From the NCBI GenBank assembly GCA_023413135.1, contig JAEZQK010000058.1:1-41807 (forward strand): 41,807 bases of DNA, in the 5' to 3' direction. A model generated the notes under the pieces. That model was given only the letters and a program-made list of their open reading frames with translations. It was not told the DNA's origin and searched no databases. The DNA is from Bacillota bacterium (GTDB lineage Bacteria; Bacillota; Clostridia; Christensenellales; Aristaeellaceae). The position numbers were made by a program, and so were the translations under genes. Positions 1-7,430 of this stretch are shown piece after piece. The number at the start of each line of letters is the position of its first letter. The stretch's first letter is position 1.

Positions 1-146
1 CTCTGCTATACCTGGCAATCCGCTCTTAACCATAATTGATGCCGCTCTTCCTAAACTTATTTCCTTTGTTTTTCAATGTTAATTCTACACTCTTCCCACT
101 GTGGAACTTACTTTGGGAATTTACGACATTTTTCATACCGTAATAT

Positions 147-185
147 ATCAGGCCGTCAAAATAGAAGCTATTTTGACGGCCTGAT
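147..185. terminator. Perfect 18-bp hairpin downstream of the gltS-like gene
   Basis: Positions 147-164 and 168-185 are perfect reverse complements with a 3-nt AAG loop. The hairpin lies just past the stop of the minus-strand symporter gene, where a terminator is expected. Neither side carries a clear T-run, so it is not a classical intrinsic terminator; it may protect the mRNA 3' end or be a dispersed palindrome. I see no gene in positions 1-146. Confidence 0.5.
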
Positions 186-227
186 ACGCCTTGTATAACC
201 CAATTTCTTTACAAGGCGGTCGTTGCC

Positions 228-1595
228 TTATTTCTTTTTGCTGCCCTTGTACATGACAAAGATCAAAATCATTACATAGATGACCGCAAGCCCCAAGGTC
301 AGAAAGAGCATGGCTTCGGATTTGGCTGCCAGGCCGATGAGGATCAAAAGCGGCGCGCCCAGCACGATGCCGAAGCTGGAGCCTGTGATCAGGTTGTTGG
401 CGGCCGGCGTCTTGAAGGTGGGATCCAATTGGCGCAGGAGGATCACGCCGGAGCTGATGGTGCCCGTCAACATGCCGTACATGGACACAAAGGCTTCCTC
501 CGCGTAGCCGGGGTACACCACCTTGCAAAGCCAGCGCAGATAATAAAAGGTGGTCACGCCGCCCGTCACAGCCATCAAAAGGAAGGGGATCCACAGGCCC
601 GAAAGCTCTGAAAAGTTGATGGAGGAAATGCCGGATACGATCATCAGGTCGAAAGCCAGGCCGGAGATGCGGCTGAGCAAATAGTTGTTTTGATATTGGC
701 GGGTCATTACCCTTGATTTGCGCAGCGCCTTCATAATAACACGGATGAGCAGCGCCAGCATGGAGCCGGTGATGAAGTTGAAGCCCCACAACAGCGGCGA
801 CAGCGTATTGCCAAGGCTTTCAGAGGCGCTGCCTAAGGCTTTTGTCAGTCCAAGGGTCACAAGATAGGTCAGCAAATACGCAAGAAATACCAGCGCCACC
901 TGGATGGACAGCCGGTCCACCGACTCGGACAGGGGGGCTTCCCCTTTATCTTCAAAGGTGTCCACGGTGACGGAGCCGGACAAAAGGTCCGTGTCCCGGC
1001 CTACTTTCAGCCCCCTACGGGAGCGTACGTTCAGATAAATGACGCCTACCAGGCAGGCGCAAAGGTAGCCCGCCGCCGCCAGGGACAAGCCGAAGGACTG
1101 CCCTCCCGCAAACCCCAGCGCTTCATAGGTGCTGCCCACGTTGTTGGCCTGGCCTGCCCCCTGGCCGTAGCCCATGGGCAAGAGGATTCCGGAAGCCTTA
1201 AAAAGCTCCGGCATAACTGTATAACCCAGCGCAATGGAAATGAGAAGCCCTGCCACCGCCTGCATCATGTAGGTGCTGATGATCAGAGCACCGCTTTGAA
1301 ATCCCTTGCCCTGGCTCTTATCCCCTTCCCCGGTGCTGCGCAGGGACAGGGCGATGAAGCCGATGGCGATGCCGTGATACGTGACCATTTCCAAGAACGC
1401 GGCCGGAAGGTTCAAAATGCCAAGGCTTCGCAAGGCCAGCAGCAAAAAGCCGGCCAGCACCGCGGTGGGCATCAATGTCTTGCGGATGAGGGTGCTTTTG
1501 CGCAAAAGCACATTGGATATAAGCAGCGCGCCGGCCAAGATGCCCATGTTGATAAAAAAGTTCCAAAGCCCTGTGTTGGCGGCGGAATAATCCAC
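228..1595 (-). CDS. GltS-like sodium/glutamate symporter family protein
   Basis: The 455-residue protein is almost entirely hydrophobic, with about ten to twelve predicted membrane segments. Its architecture and length fit the Na+/glutamate symporter (GltS) family, which imports glutamate-like anions with sodium across the cytoplasmic membrane. Glycine-rich stretches such as LPMGYGQGAGQANNVGS (around residue 140) and the matching second-half segment MYGMLTGTISSGVILLR (around residue 372) look like the two inverted-repeat re-entrant loops of that fold. A hydrophilic loop near residues 190-225 (DTDLLSGSVTVDTFEDKGEA) separates the halves. The start at 1595 gives an immediate N-terminal membrane segment. 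The acyltransferase gene ends 2 nt upstream on the same strand, so the two are probably co-transcribed. The substrate could be another organic anion; I do not assign a symbol. Confidence 0.75.
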   Translation of the reverse strand: MDYSAANTGLWNFFINMGILAGALLISNVLLRKSTLIRKTLMPTAVLAGFLLLALRSLGILNLPAAFLEMVTYHGIAIGFIALSLRSTGEGDKSQGKGFQSGALIISTYMMQAVAGLLISIALGYTVMPELFKASGILLPMGYGQGAGQANNVGSTYEALGFAGGQSFGLSLAAAGYLCACLVGVIYLNVRSRRGLKVGRDTDLLSGSVTVDTFEDKGEAPLSESVDRLSIQVALVFLAYLLTYLVTLGLTKALGSASESLGNTLSPLLWGFNFITGSMLALLIRVIMKALRKSRVMTRQYQNNYLLSRISGLAFDLMIVSGISSINFSELSGLWIPFLLMAVTGGVTTFYYLRWLCKVVYPGYAEEAFVSMYGMLTGTISSGVILLRQLDPTFKTPAANNLITGSSFGIVLGAPLLILIGLAAKSEAMLFLTLGLAVIYVMILIFVMYKGSKKK

Positions 1596-1596
1596 T

Positions 1597-2754
1597 TTAA
1601 TCGCTTCCTTTCCGTTCTTGTATTATGAGGCGGTACGTATCCAGGTATTTGAGCCCGCTGCGTTCCTTTTGGGAACGGAGTTGATAATGGTTGCCCCGGT
1701 CGTCGGAAAAGACGACTTTGTTTTTACCGATCACTTCCATGCCCAGCACCTCGTGCCATTTCAGCAAGAAATCACCTAAGCACATGCCATTCCGGCTCAC
1801 TGACAGCGTGCCGCGGGTTACAAGCGCCGTTTGGTGGCCGGGGAGGATGCGGATGATTTCCTGATCCTCGTCATAAAAAAGCTCCGCCGCGTCCCCGCTT
1901 TGAATTATTTTCCGCAGCTTTTCCTTTTGCCAGGCGCCCCATTCGTCGGCGGTGCGAAAGGTCCCGCCGGAAAGATAGCCCATTTCGTCAAGCTTCGTTT
2001 TTAGCCCGCAGGTGCAGGAAAATGTGTCTTCCTCCCCGTGAAGCGTGCCGACTTTTCCGCAATTGGGGCACATGTACAGCGCGTTTTCCAGCCCCTGGGC
2101 CAGGCGGTGGCCGCGGTAAGCCACAGGGTCCTCCGCCTGGCGCCGGTAGGCGTCCTCCCCGATGTCCGTTGCGATGGCTTCGTTTACTTCTTCCGGCGTC
2201 ATTTGGGCAAGTTCTTCGGGGGAATAAACGCGGATGGGGTAGCCCCTCATCCGGCCCCGGCGGAAGGTGTGGGCCCAGCGGGGGCTGGTAAAGTAGCCGC
2301 CCTCCAGCCGGTAGGTGACAAGGGATGCTCCGGAAGCTTTCACCAGGCCTCCCGTGGCCGCAACTACCGGGCAGGGCTTGCCGTGGAAGGATTTGCTGCC
2401 CTCGGCGAACAGGCCGATGTTGATGCCTTTTTTCAGCCGCCTTACCATCTGCATGGCGGTGCTTATGTCCGCCCCGCCTTTTTGCTTGGGGATTGGGTCC
2501 AAAAAATATTTTAATAAGCCGCCCAATACGCGTGTACGGAAAAGATGCTCGCTAGCCACAAAATACATGTGTCTGGGGAAGCTGATGCTGACAAATAAGG
2601 CGTCCAGGTCGGTAGTGTGGTTGGCAATAACGATATATGGCCCGTTGATTTGTTGCGCGGGCTGCGCTTCATAGCAAAACAGCCGCTTTAAAAGGGGACC
2701 TAGTACCGCCCTGGCCCCCCTGTAAAATCTTACGTGCCGTTTGTAGGACTGCAT
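1597..2754 (-). CDS. PlsC-like lysophospholipid acyltransferase with zinc ribbon
   Basis: This is a 1-acyl-glycerol-3-phosphate acyltransferase-type protein, expected at the inner face of the membrane and acylating lysophospholipids or a related acceptor. The HX4D catalytic motif is NHTTDLD (His46, Asp51) and the acceptor-binding motif is FAEGSKS (near residues 117-122). After the acyltransferase domain comes a four-cysteine zinc ribbon (CPNCG...CTCG, about residues 230-260) and a C-terminal domain of unknown role, which makes the protein (385 aa) longer than minimal PlsC. I chose the start at 2754 because GAGG sits 6 nt upstream of that ATG; an in-frame extension to 2922 has no such site and reads through likely promoter sequence. 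The symporter gene follows immediately. Confidence 0.75.
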   Translation of the reverse strand: MQSYKRHVRFYRGARAVLGPLLKRLFCYEAQPAQQINGPYIVIANHTTDLDALFVSISFPRHMYFVASEHLFRTRVLGGLLKYFLDPIPKQKGGADISTAMQMVRRLKKGINIGLFAEGSKSFHGKPCPVVAATGGLVKASGASLVTYRLEGGYFTSPRWAHTFRRGRMRGYPIRVYSPEELAQMTPEEVNEAIATDIGEDAYRRQAEDPVAYRGHRLAQGLENALYMCPNCGKVGTLHGEEDTFSCTCGLKTKLDEMGYLSGGTFRTADEWGAWQKEKLRKIIQSGDAAELFYDEDQEIIRILPGHQTALVTRGTLSVSRNGMCLGDFLLKWHEVLGMEVIGKNKVVFSDDRGNHYQLRSQKERSGLKYLDTYRLIIQERKGSD

Positions 2755-2934
2755 GTATTTCCTCGCTTTCAAATTGCGTGGACGAATTATATGTTCCAGT
2801 ATTAAAATATAACATATAATCCATACTTTCGCCAGATTGTTTCGTAGGATAGACCTGCAATATTTCAATGATTTGTATGATGATTCCGCAAGTGGCTCAC
2901 CTGTGCTTTTGCATGCGGGCAAAAAAAACGCCGC

Positions 2935-2963
2935 TTGACAAAACGGCAGCGTGGGGATATACT
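2935..2963 (+). promoter_or_regulatory. Sigma-70-type promoter for the DUF6323/DUF6179 operon
   Basis: TTGACA (2935-2940) and TATACT (2958-2963) are separated by exactly 17 nt. Transcription would start near 2970 and reach the ATG at 3064 after a ~95-nt leader. The -35 lies inside an imperfect dyad (GCCGC...GGCAGC). Confidence 0.7.
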
Positions 2964-3063
2964 ATTTTGCCGCCTACTAGGCATTTCAACTACTTTAAAT
3001 TTAATAATACCACAGATCGCGATATTTGTCAATAGTGAATTTGATGGAAAGGAGAAATTTCTT

Positions 3064-3557
3064 ATGGAATTTTTTATGGATGATCTGCTGGCGCTGATGA
3101 ATGGGTCCCCCATGAGGCGGGAATCCGTATCCGACATTCTCGGTGTCAACGACATAACGGCGCAAACGGGGCTTGTTTTTACGCCCCGCCAGGCCATTGC
3201 TCTTTTACATGCTCGCGACCTGGCGCTTTCTGACAGCGGGCGGCTTGAGCTCGGGAGCGGCATTGTGAAGAAGATGATCCTTGCTTTTTACGAATCGCCT
3301 TTTTCCAAAACGGGCAGGCGGTGGATATGCTGGAAGCGCTGATGGAGCTTTTCTATCACATGAAAAACGAAACGTTTGACACCATCGGCGATAACGAGTT
3401 GATTTCATTTCTGAGGGAGCGCTTCGACGGGGAATGCCAGGGTTCATTGGAACTATTGCGGGATGCTGCCTTTAGGCACCTGGCCAGGGAAATGCACGGA
3501 GCCGTGAAGGAAGAAGAGGAAGCGGAGGACGATAGGGAGGAAGAAGCGGATGAATGA
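3064..3557 (+). pseudogene. DUF6323-family protein, disrupted by a one-base frameshift
   Basis: Translation begins at ATG 3064 (GGAG 10 nt upstream) and runs in one frame to about 3303, then the similarity continues in the -1 frame to the stop at 3557. In the first frame the protein derails into RRWICWKR and ends at 3342. Shifting at the run of five T (3300-3304) restores a continuous reading (YESPF-FQNGQAVDMLEALMELFYHM). The joined product, about 164 aa, has the size and composition I associate with the DUF6323 family, a protein of unknown function found beside DUF6179. The C-terminus is very acidic (KEEEEAEDDREEEADE). One missing T would explain the break: a true mutation, a sequencing or assembly indel, or less likely programmed slippage. 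Confidence 0.65.
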
Positions 3558-4842
3558 TCTTGTTGGTACGGGTGAAGTCGCGCTGCCGGCTGGGAATGCG
3601 AAAGATGCGGAGCGGCACAGGCTTTTGTGGCTCCGCCTTCTGCAAAGGCAAATGGAAAAGTACACCCATGAAGAAAGCAGCTCCGTGCCGTTGGAAACAG
3701 CGGGCAGCTTACTTAGGTGCATTCTGTATACCGCAGCCCTAAAGCAGAACGGAGATATAGGGGATGAAAAAGAGCCGGAAGCGCTGTATGAGGAGGGCAG
3801 GGGAATCCTTTTAAGGCAGTTCAAAAAAGCGCAGCGGCTGATGTATCTTGTTCAAAGTACGATGCTGCCCGTGGATGCGCCATGCTACCGGGAGGCGATT
3901 GAAATGGGCATACCAGGCTTTTTCCGTGCCTATGACATGGAATTCGCGGCACAGGATACACCGGGTGATTTTGATTACCCCGCCAGCATTCCCTGTGCCC
4001 AAACGGGGATTACCTGGATGCTTCACTTCCTGGAAACCTTGTACTGGGAAAACATATTTTGCCGCCGCTTCCCTTTGAAAGAGGTGGAAGGAACGCTCAG
4101 AGCCCAGGGGGTTTGGGGCGCCGCCCTACCCGTCAACGTGTTTGAACCTGTTTTTGCCGCTGCCCTTCATGGCTGCCTGCGCAAAAGCGGGCGGGCATCC
4201 TCCCTTGCCGTTCACGCGGTAGAAAACGGGCAGCTGATAGAGTCGCTGGCCCACCTGCCCCGGGATATCATCTTTCAAAGGGTGAAGGAAGCATGCGGAA
4301 AGCTGATAGAGGATATGGACGTTAAAAGCGCTTCCTTCCGGGCGCTGCTTACCCACCAGACGGATGCGCTGGCCCGGCATCTTGTCCCGGCGCTGAAGCA
4401 CGGGGACGTGAGCGGCGTCTTCCCGCCCTGGGAATCGCCGCCCCTGCCGGTGATTATGATGGACGGCGACCCCATGGAAGATGAGGATTTCCGCGCGCTT
4501 AGCAATGAACTTGCTGCCTGCCGGTTTTTTTCTGACAAGCTGCTGCTTATTCGCCGCCGTGTGCACAGCCTGTATGATTTGACCGGGCTAATGGAATGCG
4601 GCTGTTTTATGGAACAGGAAATGTTCCGGCTGTTTTCGGTGCTCGGCAAGGAGGAGCTTGCAGCCCTTATGCGTATGGGACGCGGCGGACTTAAGATGCA
4701 AGGACGATGGAATTTTCCGGAAGCAGGGGCGCTCCCTAAGGATGTGCCCCTGTGGGAAAAACGCCTGTATGGCTATTTAAATGGCCTTGGCCTGAAAAGG
4801 TACAAGGAGATCGTAGGCATCGCCGGGCAGATGGTTACTTGA
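3550..4842 (+). CDS. DUF6179-family protein
   Basis: This 430-residue soluble protein has no membrane segment, signal peptide or recognisable catalytic motif. I assign it to DUF6179 from its pairing with the DUF6323-like gene, its length and its overall composition; the function of the family is unknown. ATG 3550 is preceded by GGGAGG, and the start overlaps the end of the preceding gene by 8 nt, so the two are translationally coupled. Several alternating hydrophobic/charged stretches (for example AEGTLRAQGVWGAAL-like and DVPLWEKRLYGYLNGLGLKR) suggest an all-alpha protein. Its 3' end overlaps the 3' end of the convergent methyltransferase gene by 8 nt. Confidence 0.6.
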   Translation: MNDLVGTGEVALPAGNAKDAERHRLLWLRLLQRQMEKYTHEESSSVPLETAGSLLRCILYTAALKQNGDIGDEKEPEALYEEGRGILLRQFKKAQRLMYLVQSTMLPVDAPCYREAIEMGIPGFFRAYDMEFAAQDTPGDFDYPASIPCAQTGITWMLHFLETLYWENIFCRRFPLKEVEGTLRAQGVWGAALPVNVFEPVFAAALHGCLRKSGRASSLAVHAVENGQLIESLAHLPRDIIFQRVKEACGKLIEDMDVKSASFRALLTHQTDALARHLVPALKHGDVSGVFPPWESPPLPVIMMDGDPMEDEDFRALSNELAACRFFSDKLLLIRRRVHSLYDLTGLMECGCFMEQEMFRLFSVLGKEELAALMRMGRGGLKMQGRWNFPEAGALPKDVPLWEKRLYGYLNGLGLKRYKEIVGIAGQMVT

Positions 4843-5485
4843 CGGCAACAAAGACGGTGGTGCTTTCCCATTGCCTTGCGATGCGGATGTCCGTGAAACC
4901 CGCATCCTTCAAAAGGCTGATCTCTGTTTCCGTTGTGAAAGGCGTATCGTAATGGTACGAGCCGCCGGGCAGGTTTTCCCCGCTTAGGCGCAGGCTTTCA
5001 CTTAGGTAAAAATCTTCCTCCTCCTGTGTTTTCACCGTGTAATCCCCCAGTACGAACATTCCTGCAGGCTTCAGCGCGCGGTGGATCCTTTGATAGAGGT
5101 TAAGCTTTTGATCCTTGGAAAAGTGGTGCAGAGAGTAGGTGGATAGGGCATAGCTGTAGGCACCGTCCGGAAGGTCCAAGTCAAAGTAGGAGCCGCAGAT
5201 CAAATGAAGATTTTTTTCGGGATATTTGGCTTTCAGCACCGACAGCATGGCATGGGAGACATCGATGCCTGTTACTTGAAGCCCAGGGTATCGATGAAAT
5301 AGCCTTTCCAGCTCCAGCCCGGTGCCGCAGCCCAGGTCCAGAAGGCAGTCCGTATCCTTCAGGCTGCTTAACTGTCCGGCGATTTCCTCGTAAAATTCCT
5401 CTAAGCCCAGGTCTTTGAGCATATGGTCGTCATAGCTTAATGCACGGGCATCGAAAAATACATCCATATTTTCCAGGGTTGCCAT
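4835..5485 (-). CDS. Class I SAM-dependent methyltransferase
   Basis: The protein (216 aa) carries a classical SAM-binding motif I, LLDLGCGTGLELERLF, followed by the acidic residue ending strand 2 (VTGIDVS) and a motif of the type SYALSTYSLHHF in strand 4. This places it in the Methyltransf_11/25-like group of small-molecule methyltransferases. The substrate cannot be read from sequence. I prefer the internal start at 5485 because GGAGG lies 9 nt upstream; a 7-residue upstream extension exists to 5506. It is the distal gene of a minus-strand group with two acetyltransferases, but an AT-rich repeat stretch separates it from them. Confidence 0.8.
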   Translation of the reverse strand: MATLENMDVFFDARALSYDDHMLKDLGLEEFYEEIAGQLSSLKDTDCLLDLGCGTGLELERLFHRYPGLQVTGIDVSHAMLSVLKAKYPEKNLHLICGSYFDLDLPDGAYSYALSTYSLHHFSKDQKLNLYQRIHRALKPAGMFVLGDYTVKTQEEEDFYLSESLRLSGENLPGGSYHYDTPFTTETEISLLKDAGFTDIRIARQWESTTVFVAVK

Positions 5486-5506
5486 AGAACGGATCCTCCA
5501 TTTCAA

Positions 5507-5586
5507 TGAACAATGAATATTGAACAGTGAACAGCAAACGTTAAGAAATGGAAAACAGATTTATACTATTCATTATTCACTGTTAT
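5507..5586. repeat. AT-rich GAACA/ATGAA short-repeat tract with inverted AACAGTGAA copies
   Basis: The segment holds several variants of AACAATGAA/AACAGTGAA on one strand and the complement TTCACTGTT near 5576-5584, so it can fold back on itself. The right-hand copy runs into the 3' end of the GNAT gene and supplies its final codons and TAA stop. Confidence 0.5.
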
Positions 5587-6469
5587 CTTCCCACCAGGTT
5601 TCGGTGTGGATAGGGTCAAAGCCGATGTTGTAATAAAACTGCTGGTTGGAGCCCACCAGCGCCTGGGCGGCGCCGAGCCTTCCACAGCGGATTACCGCCT
5701 CCAATACCGCGGCGCGGCCCAGGCCCATCTTGCGGTAATCGGGGTCGGTGGCCACCGGCTCCACCAGGGCGAACGCGTCACCTGATATGTACCAGGTGCC
5801 GCAATGGGACACATAGTTGCCGTCAGGCGCGACGACGCAGATCACGGTTTCCGGGTTGACGCCGGGGCCTGACAGCATCCGCTTGCGCATGGCGATCTGT
5901 TCTTCCGATGCGTCGGGCCTTCCGGGGTGGTCAAAGCCCCGCCACAGGCACCTGTTGTATTGATACCAGTTCCAATCCTCCGCCATGCTGACGATGGAGA
6001 ACCCCTCCGGCAAGTCGTAACGCAGGCTGCCACCTAAGTCGATAGCGGCCATATGCTCCACCTCCCGGGTGGGGGAAAAGCCCATCTTCCGGGCGATGCG
6101 CTGGAATTCCCGGTCGTTGTCGGCGATGATGGCGCGGAACTTGCCATCCTTGTGAAGGTTTTTGCGGGCGTAATCCAGCATTTCGGCCTTCAATCCTGAA
6201 AATCTTTCTTCCAGGCAGAAGAACCCGTCACCCAGCCCGCTTTCATAGGTGGCCAGGCCCACGATTTCCCCGTCCGACTCCCAGATGCCGATTTTGTCCA
6301 GGTACCTGTCGTCCAGCCAGCCGTGGCCGATCATCCATTCCCAGCGGCCCCAGGGAAAGTTGGGGGATTGAAGCTTGCCACGGTTGAGGCGGATGAGAAA
6401 TTCCCGGACCTTCAAATAGTCCTTCGTATACAGTTTTTCACCGGAGTAATTGCGGAAGGTTACAGGCAT
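5573..6469 (-). CDS. GNAT-family N-acetyltransferase (298 aa)
   Basis: The C-terminal half carries a GNAT acetyl-CoA-binding signature, VEPVATDPDYRKMGLGRAAV (about residues 236-255), the conserved strand 4/helix 3 pyrophosphate-binding loop (R/Q-x-x-G-x-G/A type). It is followed by a strand and the FYYNIGF segment typical of the final GNAT strands. The N-terminal ~130 residues form a second, more divergent GNAT-like half, so this is probably a two-domain enzyme. The substrate is unknown. It starts 18 nt downstream of the stop of another GNAT gene, so the two are one transcript. The last residues (NSE) are encoded by the repeat tract described at 5507-5586, so the C-terminus may have been altered by that sequence. 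Confidence 0.75.
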   Translation of the reverse strand: MPVTFRNYSGEKLYTKDYLKVREFLIRLNRGKLQSPNFPWGRWEWMIGHGWLDDRYLDKIGIWESDGEIVGLATYESGLGDGFFCLEERFSGLKAEMLDYARKNLHKDGKFRAIIADNDREFQRIARKMGFSPTREVEHMAAIDLGGSLRYDLPEGFSIVSMAEDWNWYQYNRCLWRGFDHPGRPDASEEQIAMRKRMLSGPGVNPETVICVVAPDGNYVSHCGTWYISGDAFALVEPVATDPDYRKMGLGRAAVLEAVIRCGRLGAAQALVGSNQQFYYNIGFDPIHTETWWEDNSE

Positions 6470-6486
6470 ATGGACTCCTCGCTTTC

Positions 6487-7011
6487 TTATTTGGAATAAA
6501 GCCGATAGTAATGGAACGCGGTCGAAATTCCGTTGTGGGGCAGTTTCTTTTCGCCTTCATAGATAAAGCCCAGCTTTTCCACCACCCGGGCGGAGGCTAC
6601 ATTGCTGTGCTGCACGATGGCGGCCATGAATGGGATGGATGTCGCATCAAAGCACCAGCCGATGAGGGCCTTTCCCGCCTCGGTAACGTAGCCTTTGTTT
6701 TGATGCTCGTCTGAAATGGCGTACAGGATTTCCACTTCGTTATCCAGCGTGTCTTTGGGGTGAAGCCCGATATAGCCGATGGGCAACCTTTCCCCTTTTG
6801 GTACGACGGCCAGAACCACGCAGGGTTCCCCGACATTACAAATACGGTCCAGCATCAGGATCCATGCTTCCGCCTTTTCAGTCGTATCGTAGATCATATC
6901 TGTCATGTAGCGCGATACATTGGGCCTTGTGGTGATTTCCGTCACCGCAGGCACATCGCTAATGGCAAAGGGACGAAGAATAAGCCTTTGTGTCTGAAGG
7001 GTCAGTTCCAT
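6487..7011 (-). CDS. RimJ/RimL-type GNAT acetyltransferase
   Basis: The 174-residue protein starts MELTLQTQRLILRPFAISD, the typical opening of Acetyltransf_3 (RimJ/RimL) proteins. It contains IGYIGLH, then EILYAISDEHQNKGYVTEAG (the acetyl-CoA loop) and the closing NVASARVVEKLGFIYEGEK, also standard for the family. Such enzymes acetylate protein N-termini, amino sugars or small amines; the target here cannot be told. AAGGA sits upstream of the ATG. The gene lies 33 nt beyond an intrinsic terminator that ends a structured leader, so its expression is likely set by read-through of that terminator. Confidence 0.8.
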   Translation of the reverse strand: MELTLQTQRLILRPFAISDVPAVTEITTRPNVSRYMTDMIYDTTEKAEAWILMLDRICNVGEPCVVLAVVPKGERLPIGYIGLHPKDTLDNEVEILYAISDEHQNKGYVTEAGKALIGWCFDATSIPFMAAIVQHSNVASARVVEKLGFIYEGEKKLPHNGISTAFHYYRLYSK

Positions 7012-7043
7012 ACTTTTGATTTTCCTTCGCTTTTGATGGGTAA

Positions 7044-7075
7044 CAAAAAATCCTTCCCGTTTTGCCGGAAAGGAT
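7044..7075 (-). terminator. Intrinsic terminator in the leader of the GNAT genes
   Basis: On the minus strand a 10-bp stem (ATCCTTTCCG with CGGGAAGGAT, one G-U pair, loop GCAAAA) is followed by TTTTTT. It lies between the promoter at 7231-7259 and the ATG at 7011, so it either ends a small RNA or acts as an attenuator. Confidence 0.8.
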
Positions 7076-7224
7076 CATACGTAAGCGAAACAGCAAGGGC
7101 GTTATCGCCCAGCCGCGTGATGCCTATGCCGATCCAATTCCAACAAAACCAAGACCCTCTTGGGCCTTAAGCTTCCTGCTGTGAATCGGATCAGTAAATC
7201 ATCACGACACCCCTTTTATTTGAT
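7044..7224 (-). ncRNA. Candidate structured leader RNA (attenuator, riboswitch-like or small RNA)
   Basis: Read on the minus strand from the predicted start near 7224, the RNA can form one long stem. P1 is CGTGATG (7200-7206) with CATCACG (7116-7122). P2 is GATCCGATTC (7183-7192) with GAATTGGATC (7131-7140), with one G-U. They are separated by a 7/8-nt internal loop and capped by an apical hairpin CCAAGA/TCTTGG (7149-7163). Next come a GGGCG-ATAA-CGCCC hairpin (7097-7110) and the terminator. I do not recognise a named riboswitch, T-box or SRP consensus. An alternative is a decayed coding remnant: one minus frame is open over about 50 codons but lacks a start. Confidence 0.5.
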
Positions 7225-7230
7225 AAGTGA

Positions 7231-7259
7231 ATTATATCCAATGAAATGGGAAAATGCAA
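7231..7259 (-). promoter_or_regulatory. Promoter for the structured leader and GNAT genes
   Basis: On the minus strand TTGCAT (7259-7254) and a perfect TATAAT (7236-7231) are 17 nt apart. Predicted start is near 7224. Confidence 0.6.
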
Positions 7260-7301
7260 CGTGAATTTTACAGGAGGAATATTTTGGGTGTCTTGTCCCT
7301 C

Positions 7302-7330
7302 TGGACTTAGTCTATGCATGCTGTTACAAT
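7302..7330 (+). promoter_or_regulatory. Putative promoter of the aldo/keto reductase gene
   Basis: TGGACT (7302-7307) and TACAAT (7325-7330) are separated by 17 nt, about 100 nt before the ATG at 7431. The -35 is a weak match. Confidence 0.4.
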
Positions 7331-7393
7331 AAAAAAATCTTCCATTCTTTATCAAAAACGGGATTACAAAGGGATAAAATCCCAATGGCTAAG

Positions 7394-7414
7394 TGCAGGG
7401 GCAGCGCCCCTGCA
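7394..7414 (+). promoter_or_regulatory. Hairpin immediately 5' of the aldo/keto reductase ribosome binding site
   Basis: TGCAGGGGC (7394-7402) and GCCCCTGCA (7406-7414) form a perfect 9-bp stem with a 3-nt loop. The stem ends 3 nt before AAGGAGG. It could influence initiation or stabilise the 5' end; no T-run follows. Confidence 0.5.
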
Positions 7415-7430
7415 GTAAGGAGGAAAAGGT

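Noticed and set aside
3298..3306. Programmed -1 ribosomal frameshift in the DUF6323-like gene
   Set aside because: CCT TTT TCC is not a canonical X-XXY-YYZ slippery heptamer and no clear downstream pseudoknot was found; an indel is simpler.
7044..7224. Match to the ZTP or T-box riboswitch classes
   Set aside because: A GCTGGGCG stretch recalls the ZTP 3' core, but the required 5' ACUGGCG-type core is absent, and the T-box AGGGUGGNACCGCG sequence is missing.
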